DNA of 64,000 nucleotides from Rhodococcoides corynebacterioides (GTDB lineage Bacteria; Actinomycetota; Actinomycetes; Mycobacteriales; Mycobacteriaceae). Positions 53,401 to 60,604 of this stretch are shown here, piece by piece (the stretch's first letter is position 1; each line of letters starts with the position of its first letter). A program made the position numbers and the translations under genes. The stretch covers positions 372,001 to 436,000 of the forward strand of contig NZ_JABUBU010000001.1 of the NCBI RefSeq assembly GCF_019834675.1, in the 5' to 3' direction. Below the pieces are notes generated by a model, which saw nothing but the letters and a program-made list of their open reading frames with translations, ran no database searches and had not been told where the DNA came from.

Positions 53401-53981
53401 CCCGCGGGTACCGCGCCGCGGGCCTCGGCCAGACGGTCGACGTCGTCGTCGACGCGCGGGTCGTGGTTCATGACGACGACGGCAGTGATGTCGGTGCGGT
53501 TGGCCAGCGCGGCCGCCGTGCGCAGATGCTCGCTGTCGACGACCAGGGCCGTCGGGCCGGCCTCCGCGGCGATGTCGACGAGCCGGTCGACGCTCGCGCC
53601 GGTCTGCAGCGGCAGCGCGACGGCGCCGAGTCGGACGGTCGCGAGCTCGGCGATCACGTACTCGCTGCCGGCGAAACCCAGGGTGGCGAGCGCGGTTCCG
53701 GGCGGGACGACGCCGGCGAGGTGCCGGGCGAGCGCCCCGGCTCGCGACCACAGCTCGCCGTAGGTGAGGGTGTCGACGGCGTGCGTCGGTTCGGTGCGTC
53801 GGCGCCCCGACTCGTCCGTCACCGGGCGCCGCGACCGGGTCGCGACGGCGGGACGGTCCGCGTACTCGTGCATGACGGTCTCGACCACGCGATGCAGATC
53901 GGGACCGGCCGCGGCGAGCAGCGCGGACACGGCAGGGTCCGGTGCTGCGGTGGTCACGGTCGAGACGTCGGTGGTGGTCAT
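50478..53981 (-). CDS. car: Carboxylic acid reductase (adenylation, carrier, reductase domains)
   Basis: A 1167-residue CAR. The adenylation domain (about 1-640) has [30 protein letters not shown] and [33 protein letters not shown]. The carrier domain has the phosphopantetheine Ser in [14 protein letters not shown] near residue 666. The reductase domain (from about 764) has [17 protein letters not shown] and the catalytic YATSK in [16 protein letters not shown]. CAR reduces carboxylic acids to aldehydes with ATP and NADPH. The start is ATG 53981 with GGGAGGGGAAG. No phosphopantetheinyl transferase is adjacent. The physiological acid is unknown. Confidence 0.96.
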   Translation of the reverse strand: [1167 protein letters not shown]

Positions 53982-54141
53982 GTCTTCCCCTCCCAGAAGT
54001 CGTTACCTCTGCAAACGTATGCCCACTGCGCGCGGTCGCGCCACGGTGACGTGCGCCACAGGGTGTCCGAAAAGCGTTGTCTGCGTTGTCTGTCCGTTCG
54101 GAGGTCGCTCCGCCCGCCCCGCCCGGGCGATACTGGGCCGC

Positions 54142-55533
54142 GTGTCGGACAAGGTGCCCACGTCACGGGTGGTCAGGGGTGCGGAAGTCGGTCGCCTGGT
54201 GGCGGAACGGACCGCGCGCAGTGCGGTGTTGCGGGTGCGGATGGCCGGTCGGACGGACGCCCTGCGCGACGCCCTCGCCGAGAAGGAAGCGGTGCGCGCG
54301 GCCGAGCGGTTGGTGACGGTGCTCGGCGGCCTGCGGGGCGCGGCCATGAAGCTGGGGCAGATGCTGTCCACGCTCGACCTGGCGTTCGTGCCGGACGAGC
54401 ATCGCGAGCAGTTCCAGCAGCGCCTGGCCGATCTGCTGGACCGGGCGCCGAAGGTGTCCTTCGAGGACGTGCGGGCGGTGGTGGAGGGAGACCTCGGCGC
54501 GCCGCTGACCACGCTCTTCGCCGAGTTCGACCCCGTCCCCGTCGCGGCGGCGTCGATCGGACAGGTGCACCGCGCGGTGCTTCCGGACGGGCGGGTGGTG
54601 GCCGTCAAGGTGAAGTACCCCGGTATCGACGACGCCGTGCGCGCGGACCTGAGGAACCTCTCGTTCTACGTCAAGCTGCTCCCGGCGTCGATGCCGATGC
54701 TGTCCTCGAAGGCCGTCGTGGAGGAGTTGCGCCGCAACCTCGAGGCCGAACTCGACTATCCGGCCGAGGCGCGGACGCAGCGCCGCGCGGCCGACCTCTT
54801 CCGCGATCACCCGCACTTCGCGGTGCCGGACGTGGTCACCTCGCACTGCGGGGAGGCGGTCCTCACCACGGACTTCGTCGACGCGGTGCCGTTCGAGCGC
54901 ATCCGGGAACTGCCCGCCGACGAGCGAGACCGGATCGGCGAGACCATCTTCCGCTTCTACGTCGGTTCCCTGCACACGCTGGGCGAGTTCTGCGGGGATC
55001 CGCACCCCGGCAACGTGCTGCTCGCCCGCGACGGACGGGTGACCTTCGTGGACTTCGGTCTCTACATCCACATGAGCGACGCCGACATCCGTTTCGAGCG
55101 CGACTGCCTGCGCGCGGCGATCGAGGGGCGGGGCGCGGACCTGCACCGACTGCTGTCCGAGCGCGGCATTCTCGATCCCGGGTCCGAGGTGGGGCCGCAG
55201 GACTGCCTGGACTACGTCTCGGCCGCAGCCGAGCTCAGCCTGACCGACCGGCGCGTCACCGTGACGCCCGAGATGGCCGGCGCGTGTTTCGTCCTGGCGG
55301 TGGATCCGCGCAGCGGCAGCTTCGGGGAGATGACCAAGCAGTGGCTCCCGCCGGAGCACGTCTTCTCGCGTCGGACCGACTTCCTGACGTTCGGCATCCT
55401 CGGTCAGCTGCGGGCGACGGCGAACTGGGGCGCGATCGCCCGCGAGTGGCTCTACGACACCGAGCCGACGACCCCGATGGGGCAGGACATCGACCGGTGG
55501 CGCCGGTCACGGTCTCGGTCGCGGCGGTCCTGA
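54142..55533 (+). CDS. ABC1/UbiB (AarF)-family protein kinase-like protein
   Basis: A 463-residue atypical kinase-like ATPase. The family motif KxGQ is in GAAMKLGQMLSTLD; AAASIGQVHRAVL forms the Ala-rich nucleotide loop; VAVKVKYPG carries the Lys; EFCGDPHPGNVL and FVDFGLY are the catalytic and metal motifs. UbiB homologues support isoprenoid-quinone synthesis and lipid handling, but the actinobacterial role is unclear. The start is GTG 54142. It is divergent from car across 160 bases and lies 117 bases before the AurF-like gene. Confidence 0.88.
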   Translation: MSDKVPTSRVVRGAEVGRLVAERTARSAVLRVRMAGRTDALRDALAEKEAVRAAERLVTVLGGLRGAAMKLGQMLSTLDLAFVPDEHREQFQQRLADLLDRAPKVSFEDVRAVVEGDLGAPLTTLFAEFDPVPVAAASIGQVHRAVLPDGRVVAVKVKYPGIDDAVRADLRNLSFYVKLLPASMPMLSSKAVVEELRRNLEAELDYPAEARTQRRAADLFRDHPHFAVPDVVTSHCGEAVLTTDFVDAVPFERIRELPADERDRIGETIFRFYVGSLHTLGEFCGDPHPGNVLLARDGRVTFVDFGLYIHMSDADIRFERDCLRAAIEGRGADLHRLLSERGILDPGSEVGPQDCLDYVSAAAELSLTDRRVTVTPEMAGACFVLAVDPRSGSFGEMTKQWLPPEHVFSRRTDFLTFGILGQLRATANWGAIAREWLYDTEPTTPMGQDIDRWRRSRSRSRRS

Positions 55534-55560
55534 GCTGCAGCGATGGGTCGGTCAGTGTCC

Positions 55561-55591
55561 GTGACGTCGAGTATCTGATAATCTCCGTCAC
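55561..55591. promoter_or_regulatory. Spaced inverted repeat upstream of the AurF-like gene
   Basis: GTGACG (55561-55566) and CGTCAC (55586-55591) flank 19 AT-richer bases that include GATAAT, a -10-like hexamer. The symmetry around a probable promoter 60 bases from the start suggests an operator. No regulator gene is adjacent. Confidence 0.4.
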
Positions 55592-55650
55592 AGCAAAGGC
55601 ACGCCGCGGTTCGGCGATGCGATCCGGTGCTGCACGGAAAGGATGCGCTC

Positions 55651-56568
55651 ATGACCAGCACGCTCGACCCCGCCACCTCCACCGACCTCGGTCGCGAACC
55701 GGAGGACGTCGCCGCCCGGCTGCTCGACTCCGCCGCGGCACTGTCCTACGACCCGACCACCGAGGTGGACTGGGACGCACCGCTCGACCCCGATCACTAC
55801 GGGCTGAACCCGGAATGGAGCACCCTGTACGGCACCGATCTGTGGCGCGAGATGAGTCACGAGCAGCGCATCACGCTCACCAGGCACGAGGTGGCGTCCA
55901 TCATGAGCACCGGGATCTGGTTCGAGATGATCCTGCAGCAGATGGTGCTTCGTGATCAGTACTGCGGGAAGTACGCCGAGTCCGACTTCCAGTTCGCGCT
56001 CACCGAGATCGCCGACGAGTGCCGCCACTCGCTGATGTTCGCCCGCGCGTGCCGCACCATGGGGATCGAGGCCTACGTCCCCCGCCGCGCCAGCCGTGAG
56101 CTCGGCCGCCTCTTCAAGACGATCGCCGTCTCCGAGGCCGCGTACGGCGGCATTCTCGTCGCCGAGGAAGTCCTCGACGTCATGCAGCGCGACTGGATGC
56201 GCGGCGAGAACGTCCTGCCGCTCGTGCGCACCACCAGCAAGATCCACGTGGTCGAGGAATCGCGCCACATGACCTTCGCCCGCGCCCAGATGCGCGAGCA
56301 CATGGCGGGCACCTCGGCCGTCCGTCGTCGCTCGGCCGCGCTGCTGATCGCCATCGCGGCCCGTGTCATCGTCTCCAACATGGTCAGCCGCGACGTCTAC
56401 GCGGCCGCCGGTCTGGACGTCGACCGCGCCGTGCGGGCGGCGAAGGCCAACACGCACCACCACGTCATGATGCGGACCTCGAGCCAGCACCTGATGGCGT
56501 TCCTCGCCGACTGCGGCCTGCTCACCAGGCCGGCGGCGGCGATCTATCGCACCGTGCACATGCTCTGA
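55651..56568 (+). CDS. AurF-like diiron oxygenase (Rv0885-type)
   Basis: A 305-residue helical diiron protein. Metal-binding motifs are LTRHEVASIMSTGIWFEMILQQMV, the ExxH in EIADECRHSLMFARACRTMG, and KIHVVEESRHMTFARAQM. This matches the p-aminobenzoate N-oxygenase AurF family, and the neighbouring fprB-type gene reproduces the Rv0885-Rv0886 order of M. tuberculosis. AurF oxidises an arylamine to a nitro group; the substrate here is unknown. The start is ATG 55651 with GGAAAGGA. Twelve bases separate it from its probable electron donor. Confidence 0.88.
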   Translation: MTSTLDPATSTDLGREPEDVAARLLDSAAALSYDPTTEVDWDAPLDPDHYGLNPEWSTLYGTDLWREMSHEQRITLTRHEVASIMSTGIWFEMILQQMVLRDQYCGKYAESDFQFALTEIADECRHSLMFARACRTMGIEAYVPRRASRELGRLFKTIAVSEAAYGGILVAEEVLDVMQRDWMRGENVLPLVRTTSKIHVVEESRHMTFARAQMREHMAGTSAVRRRSAALLIAIAARVIVSNMVSRDVYAAAGLDVDRAVRAAKANTHHHVMMRTSSQHLMAFLADCGLLTRPAAAIYRTVHML

Positions 56569-56580
56569 GGCCGGTCACCC

Positions 56581-58104
56581 ATGGCCTTCGCGATCACCCA
56601 GAACTGTTGCAACGACGCATCCTGCCTGTCGGTGTGTCCGGTCAACTGCATCCACCCGACGCCCGACGAGCCGGACTTCGGTACGACCGATCTGCTCTAC
56701 ATCGACCCGCGTTCGTGCATCGACTGCGGTGCGTGCGCGGACGCCTGTCCCGTCGACGCGATCACCCGCGTGAGCCGGCTGACGCCCGAGCAGCAGGTCT
56801 ACGCCGACCTCAACGCCGACTACTACCGTGACCGGCCCGTCGACAACGCCTGGGGCGCACCGCGATTCCCGCTGCCGAACATCGCCGACGTGTCCCTGGG
56901 CTCGGTAGCCGTCATCGGCACCGGTCCGGCCGCCTGCTACGCGGCCACGGCGATCCTGCGTCAGACCGACGCGCGGGTGACGTTCTACGAACGGCTGGCG
57001 GTGCCCGGTGGCCTCGCCCGGTTCGGCGTCGCCCCCGACCACACCGGCACCCGACGCATCGGCGAACACTTCCGGCCCCTCTTCGATCACCCGCGCGTGA
57101 CCGTGCGCACCGGGGTGAACGTCGGCGCGGACGTCGACGTCGACGACCTTCGCGCCGCCCACGACGCCGTCGTCGTCGCGGTCGGCGCGGACCGCGACCG
57201 CACGCTGCCCTGGGTCCGCTCGGACTCCGGCGGTGTGGCCCCGTTCAGTGCCCGCACGCTGGTCGGGTGGTACACCGGCCACCCCGGCGTTCCCGCCGAC
57301 GCGGTCGACCTCACCGGGGTGCGTCGCGTGGTGGTGATCGGCAACGGCAACGTCGCCCTCGACGCCGCCCGTATCCTGACGGCCGACCCGAACGCGTTGG
57401 CCGCCACCGAGATCGCACCCCATGCGTTGGCCGCGCTGCGGGCGGCCGAGGTCGCCGAGGTCGTCGTCGTCGCCCGTCGGGGTCCCGAGCACGCCGCCTT
57501 CACCCGTCCCGAGTGCCAGGCTCTCGTCTCGCGCGCCGAGGTTCCGGTGGTGATCGCCGGCCCCGGCGCCGCCGAGGCCGCAGCGGCGCTGCCGTTCTCG
57601 GCGTCGGCGTCCCCGCTCGCCGGGGTGCCCGAGGTGACCCTGTCGGACCTGTCGGGGCCGGCCGGGACCGGGCGCCGCATCGTGTTCGCCTTCGGTGTCG
57701 ACCCCGCTGCGCTGCGCCGCGCGGACGGTGCGCTGGAAATGACGGCGACCACGGCCGACCGCGGGTCGGTCACGCTGCGCGCCGACCTCGTCCTGCAGGC
57801 CGTCGGCTACCGCGGCGCACCTCTCGGCGGCCTGCCCTTCGACGAGGACCGCGGCACCGTACGCAACGTCGACGGCCGGGTGGTCCGCGACGACGGCACT
57901 GCAGTGCCGCGCACCTATGTCGTGGGGTGGGCCAAGCGCGGCGCCACCGGCGGCATCGGTGACAACAAGGCCGACGCCGAGGCGACCGTCGAGGCGATGC
58001 TCGCCGACGCGGTCCACGCGGGAACGGCGGGGGCACCGGGGTCCGGTCGGAGCGCGGGCCGCCGTCGACTCCTGCCGTTGCGTCCGGTGGTCCGACGACG
58101 CTGA
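56581..58104 (+). CDS. fprB: Ferredoxin fused to NADPH:ferredoxin oxidoreductase (FprB-type)
   Basis: A 507-residue fusion. Residues 1-85 are a bacterial ferredoxin with CCNDASCLSVCPVNCIHP and CIDCGACADACPVDAI; the Cys pattern supports a [3Fe-4S]/[4Fe-4S] or two [4Fe-4S] clusters. From about 105 it is an adrenodoxin-reductase-like FAD/NADPH enzyme: VAVIGTGPAACYAATAIL, RFGVAPDHTGTRRI, VVVIGNGNVALDAARIL and YVVGWAKRGATGGIGDNKADA. It would pass electrons from NADPH to the AurF-like oxygenase 12 bases upstream. The start is ATG 56581. Confidence 0.93.
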   Translation: MAFAITQNCCNDASCLSVCPVNCIHPTPDEPDFGTTDLLYIDPRSCIDCGACADACPVDAITRVSRLTPEQQVYADLNADYYRDRPVDNAWGAPRFPLPNIADVSLGSVAVIGTGPAACYAATAILRQTDARVTFYERLAVPGGLARFGVAPDHTGTRRIGEHFRPLFDHPRVTVRTGVNVGADVDVDDLRAAHDAVVVAVGADRDRTLPWVRSDSGGVAPFSARTLVGWYTGHPGVPADAVDLTGVRRVVVIGNGNVALDAARILTADPNALAATEIAPHALAALRAAEVAEVVVVARRGPEHAAFTRPECQALVSRAEVPVVIAGPGAAEAAAALPFSASASPLAGVPEVTLSDLSGPAGTGRRIVFAFGVDPAALRRADGALEMTATTADRGSVTLRADLVLQAVGYRGAPLGGLPFDEDRGTVRNVDGRVVRDDGTAVPRTYVVGWAKRGATGGIGDNKADAEATVEAMLADAVHAGTAGAPGSGRSAGRRRLLPLRPVVRRR

Positions 58105-58491
58105 CGGCCCGCTCGGTCCCGGGAGTCGGGTGCCATTGTCGCGACCCTTGGTGAGACGCCGGTCACACTGAGCCGGACGGCCATTCCGACGAGTCGGTCG
58201 GTTCGTCCGTCTCGAGTTCGTTTTGTGAACCGTCACTCCATGTTCGGGTCCGAAAACCGGCGACGTGACTGTTTCGTTGGGGCATAATCACCGAGTACAC
58301 CGTGTCGAGACCCCGGTCGCCGAGAACGGCCATCCCGCCGTATCAGTGACATCTCCCTATAAAACCGCCCATTTCTCTGTTGGCGGGACAATCGGTGTGT
58401 GAACCATTCGGAAGTCGTCCGAATGGCTCGGTCGGGCGCCGATGACGGCGATCCGGCACGTCCGTGCCCGTTCCGTCGTTAGGAGAGTCCC
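58105..58491. other. 387-base intergenic leader without a gene
   Basis: I see no credible coding frame here. The segment is distinctly more AT-rich than its surroundings and contains promoter-like stretches GCATAATC near 58283 and CTATAAAA near 58358. It also holds a perfect 9-base inverted repeat at 58404-58426 and a 5-base repeat CCGCC/GGCGG around 58366-58386. The leader ends with AGGAGAG before GTG 58492. Confidence 0.7.
58404..58426. promoter_or_regulatory. Perfect 9-base inverted repeat in the leader of the 58492 gene
   Basis: CCATTCGGA and TCCGAATGG flank the 5-base spacer AGTCG, 65 bases before the start codon. It may be an operator or an RNA hairpin in the 5' leader; without a U tract it is not an obvious terminator. 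Confidence 0.55.
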
Positions 58492-59265
58492 GTGTCCGTC
58501 CTCGTCGCCGCCCGCCCGTCCGACTCCACCCGTTCGTCCGACCGCACCCACGCAGCAGCGCGCCCGCGCGACCTCGCCCGGCCACTCTCGCGCGGCGCGA
58601 CCCGTCTCGACGATCGTGCCAGCGGAACGACGCTGGTGATGAGCACCCCGTCGATGGACCGCGCGCTGTGGGAGGACTACCTCGACGCGGCCGACGTGTC
58701 CTACTCGCGGCACGGGGTCTCGATCGCCCTGGACGCGGCGCGGGTGCGCGACGGCCGGGACACCGCCGTGTTCTTCGCCGCCGTCGACGCGTCGGGCACG
58801 GTGGTCGGGGGTGTGCGCGGGCAGGGTCCCTACCTGTCGGCGCAGCAGTCGCACGCGCTCGTCGAGTGGGCGGGCAACGCGGACCGCCCGCGCGTCGAGG
58901 CGCTGATCACCGACCGACTCCCGCACGGAGTGGTCGAGATGAAGTCGGCGTTCGTCTCGACCACCGCCGAGGCACCCGGGGCGCTCTCCGCGCTGCTGTC
59001 GCGGACCGCGTTGCCCACCATGGTCTTCACCGGGGCACGGTTCGTCATGGCGACGGCCGCCGATCACGTCCTGCGGCGCTGGGAGTCCGGCGGCGGCCGC
59101 GTGACCGAAGCGATCGCTCCCGCGGCCTACCCGGACGAGCGGTACCGCACCCGCATGATGTGGTGGGACCGCGACAGCCTCGACCGGGACGTGGCGCCGG
59201 AGGTGTGGGACCGGATCGCCGCCGAGACGGAGATGCTCACGGGGCGGGACATCATCGCGGCGTGA
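58492..59265 (+). CDS. Protein of uncertain function, possibly acyltransferase (GNAT/autoinducer-synthase-like) fold
   Basis: A 257-residue protein. The first 45 residues are Arg/Ser-rich. The rest alternates strands and helices: VSIALDAARVRDGRDTAVFFAAVDASGTVVGGVRGQGPY, VVEMKSAFVSTTAEAPGALSALLSRTALPTMVFTGARFVMATAADHVLRRWESGGGRV. This order recalls N-acyltransferases of the GNAT/FeeM type, but no catalytic motif is decisive. The start is GTG 58492 with AGGAGAG; a later ATG at 58639 would remove only the basic extension. Its last 14 bases overlap the convergent MFS gene. Confidence 0.6.
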   Translation: MSVLVAARPSDSTRSSDRTHAAARPRDLARPLSRGATRLDDRASGTTLVMSTPSMDRALWEDYLDAADVSYSRHGVSIALDAARVRDGRDTAVFFAAVDASGTVVGGVRGQGPYLSAQQSHALVEWAGNADRPRVEALITDRLPHGVVEMKSAFVSTTAEAPGALSALLSRTALPTMVFTGARFVMATAADHVLRRWESGGGRVTEAIAPAAYPDERYRTRMMWWDRDSLDRDVAPEVWDRIAAETEMLTGRDIIAA

Positions 59266-60604
59266 CGGATCCCGGTCCGGTGCTTCCCTGTTCGGTGCTC
59301 CTCGGCCCGGTGTTGCTCGACCCGGTGCTGCCCGACCTCAGCGAGTCGGCTCGCGCCGAGACCGACCGCAGCATCACCGCGGCCGCCAGCGGAAGAGCCG
59401 CGGCCACGAACCACGGCACCGCGCGACCGACCGTCGTGTCCGGAACGGCGTCCAGCACCGCGCCGAGCGCGGCCGACCCGAGCAGCACCCCGATCCCGCC
59501 GACCGAGGCGAGGAAGCCGTAGTACGACCCCAGCGTGCGGTCGCCCGCCAGCACGGGGACCAGATCGCGGGCGACGGGCATGGCGATCATCTGCCCGACC
59601 GTCAGCAGTACGACGAACAGCGCCGGACCCGCCAACCCGGCCCACCCCGACGCCCCGCCGAGGCTGACCACTCCGGCGCCGGCGAACGCCGCCGCCATGA
59701 GCAGGAATCCGGCCGGCAACACCGTCCGGAGCGGCCGTCGCCGCGCCGCCCGGGTGACGGGCATCTGGCCGGCGACCACCAGCAGCGAGGACGCGGCGAA
59801 GAACCACCCCAGCGGGGCCTGCGACCCCCACACTCGATCGATGTCGAGCGGCAGCAGGAGATAGAGCTGGTTGTAGGCGACCAGCTGCACACTCGTGGCC
59901 ACGGCGAACACGAGGAAGAGACGGTTCCGGGCGACGGTGCGCCAGTCCTCGAACCACGTCGTCGTCGACTCCGCCGGACGACGTGCGGGCAGCATCACCG
60001 CATGGGTGACGGTGATGGCCACGAACACCCCCGCCGCGACCAGGCAGGCGACGCGGAAGTCGACCAGCAACAGCAGCGAACCGAGCAGCGGCCCGGTGAA
60101 CGAGCCGATCTGGCCGCACACGGTGAACAGCGCGAACGCGTCGAGCCGGCTCTGGCCGCCGGCGCGCTCGCTCACCGAACCCTCCACGGCCACCGCCGAT
60201 TCGACGGCGGGGGAGAACAGCGCCGCGGCGACCCCGACCAGCACGGTGGCCACCAGCACCCCGGTGAGCGACTCGGCGAACGCCAACCCGACGAACCCCA
60301 CCACCCGGATCGCGCATCCCGTCAGGACCACCGGGCGGATGCCGAGCCGATCGGCGAGGGTGCCGCCCAGGAAGAACAGGCCCTGTTGCGAGAACGTGCG
60401 CACCCCGAGGATGGCCCCGACCGTCGCTGCGCCGAGCCCGAGGTCGCCGGTCAGATGCACCGACAGGTAGGGCAACACCATGAAGAAGCCGACGTTGAAG
60501 GCCAGCTGCGTCAGCACCAGCAGACGCACCGTGGGGGTCGCCGCACGCAGGTCGGCCACGGGAAGCGCACGCGCCCAGCGCGATCGGGGACGGACGGCGG
60601 TCAC
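59252..60604 (-). CDS. MFS transporter coupled to a peptide/opine/nickel-type ABC operon
   Basis: A 450-residue, 12-helix MFS protein: LVLTQLAFNVGFFMVLPYLSVHLTGDLGLGAATVGAILGVRTFSQQGLFFLGGTLADRLGIRPVVL is the drug-efflux-type N-terminal region. The start is GTG 60604, sharing GTGA with the stop of the ABC permease gene, so translation is coupled. An MFS exporter in one operon with an SBP5-type ABC importer is the layout of opine-metallophore systems such as CntE with CntABCDF, and of some peptide systems. The C-terminus is a Ser/Thr/Gly repeat tail. Confidence 0.87.
   Translation of the reverse strand: MTAVRPRSRWARALPVADLRAATPTVRLLVLTQLAFNVGFFMVLPYLSVHLTGDLGLGAATVGAILGVRTFSQQGLFFLGGTLADRLGIRPVVLTGCAIRVVGFVGLAFAESLTGVLVATVLVGVAAALFSPAVESAVAVEGSVSERAGGQSRLDAFALFTVCGQIGSFTGPLLGSLLLLVDFRVACLVAAGVFVAITVTHAVMLPARRPAESTTTWFEDWRTVARNRLFLVFAVATSVQLVAYNQLYLLLPLDIDRVWGSQAPLGWFFAASSLLVVAGQMPVTRAARRRPLRTVLPAGFLLMAAAFAGAGVVSLGGASGWAGLAGPALFVVLLTVGQMIAMPVARDLVPVLAGDRTLGSYYGFLASVGGIGVLLGSAALGAVLDAVPDTTVGRAVPWFVAAALPLAAAVMLRSVSARADSLRSGSTGSSNTGPRSTEQGSTGPGSVTPR

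Noticed and set aside
50478..53981. Nonribosomal peptide synthetase
   Set aside because: There is one adenylation, one carrier and one reductase domain and no condensation domain; sequence and length match carboxylic acid reductase.
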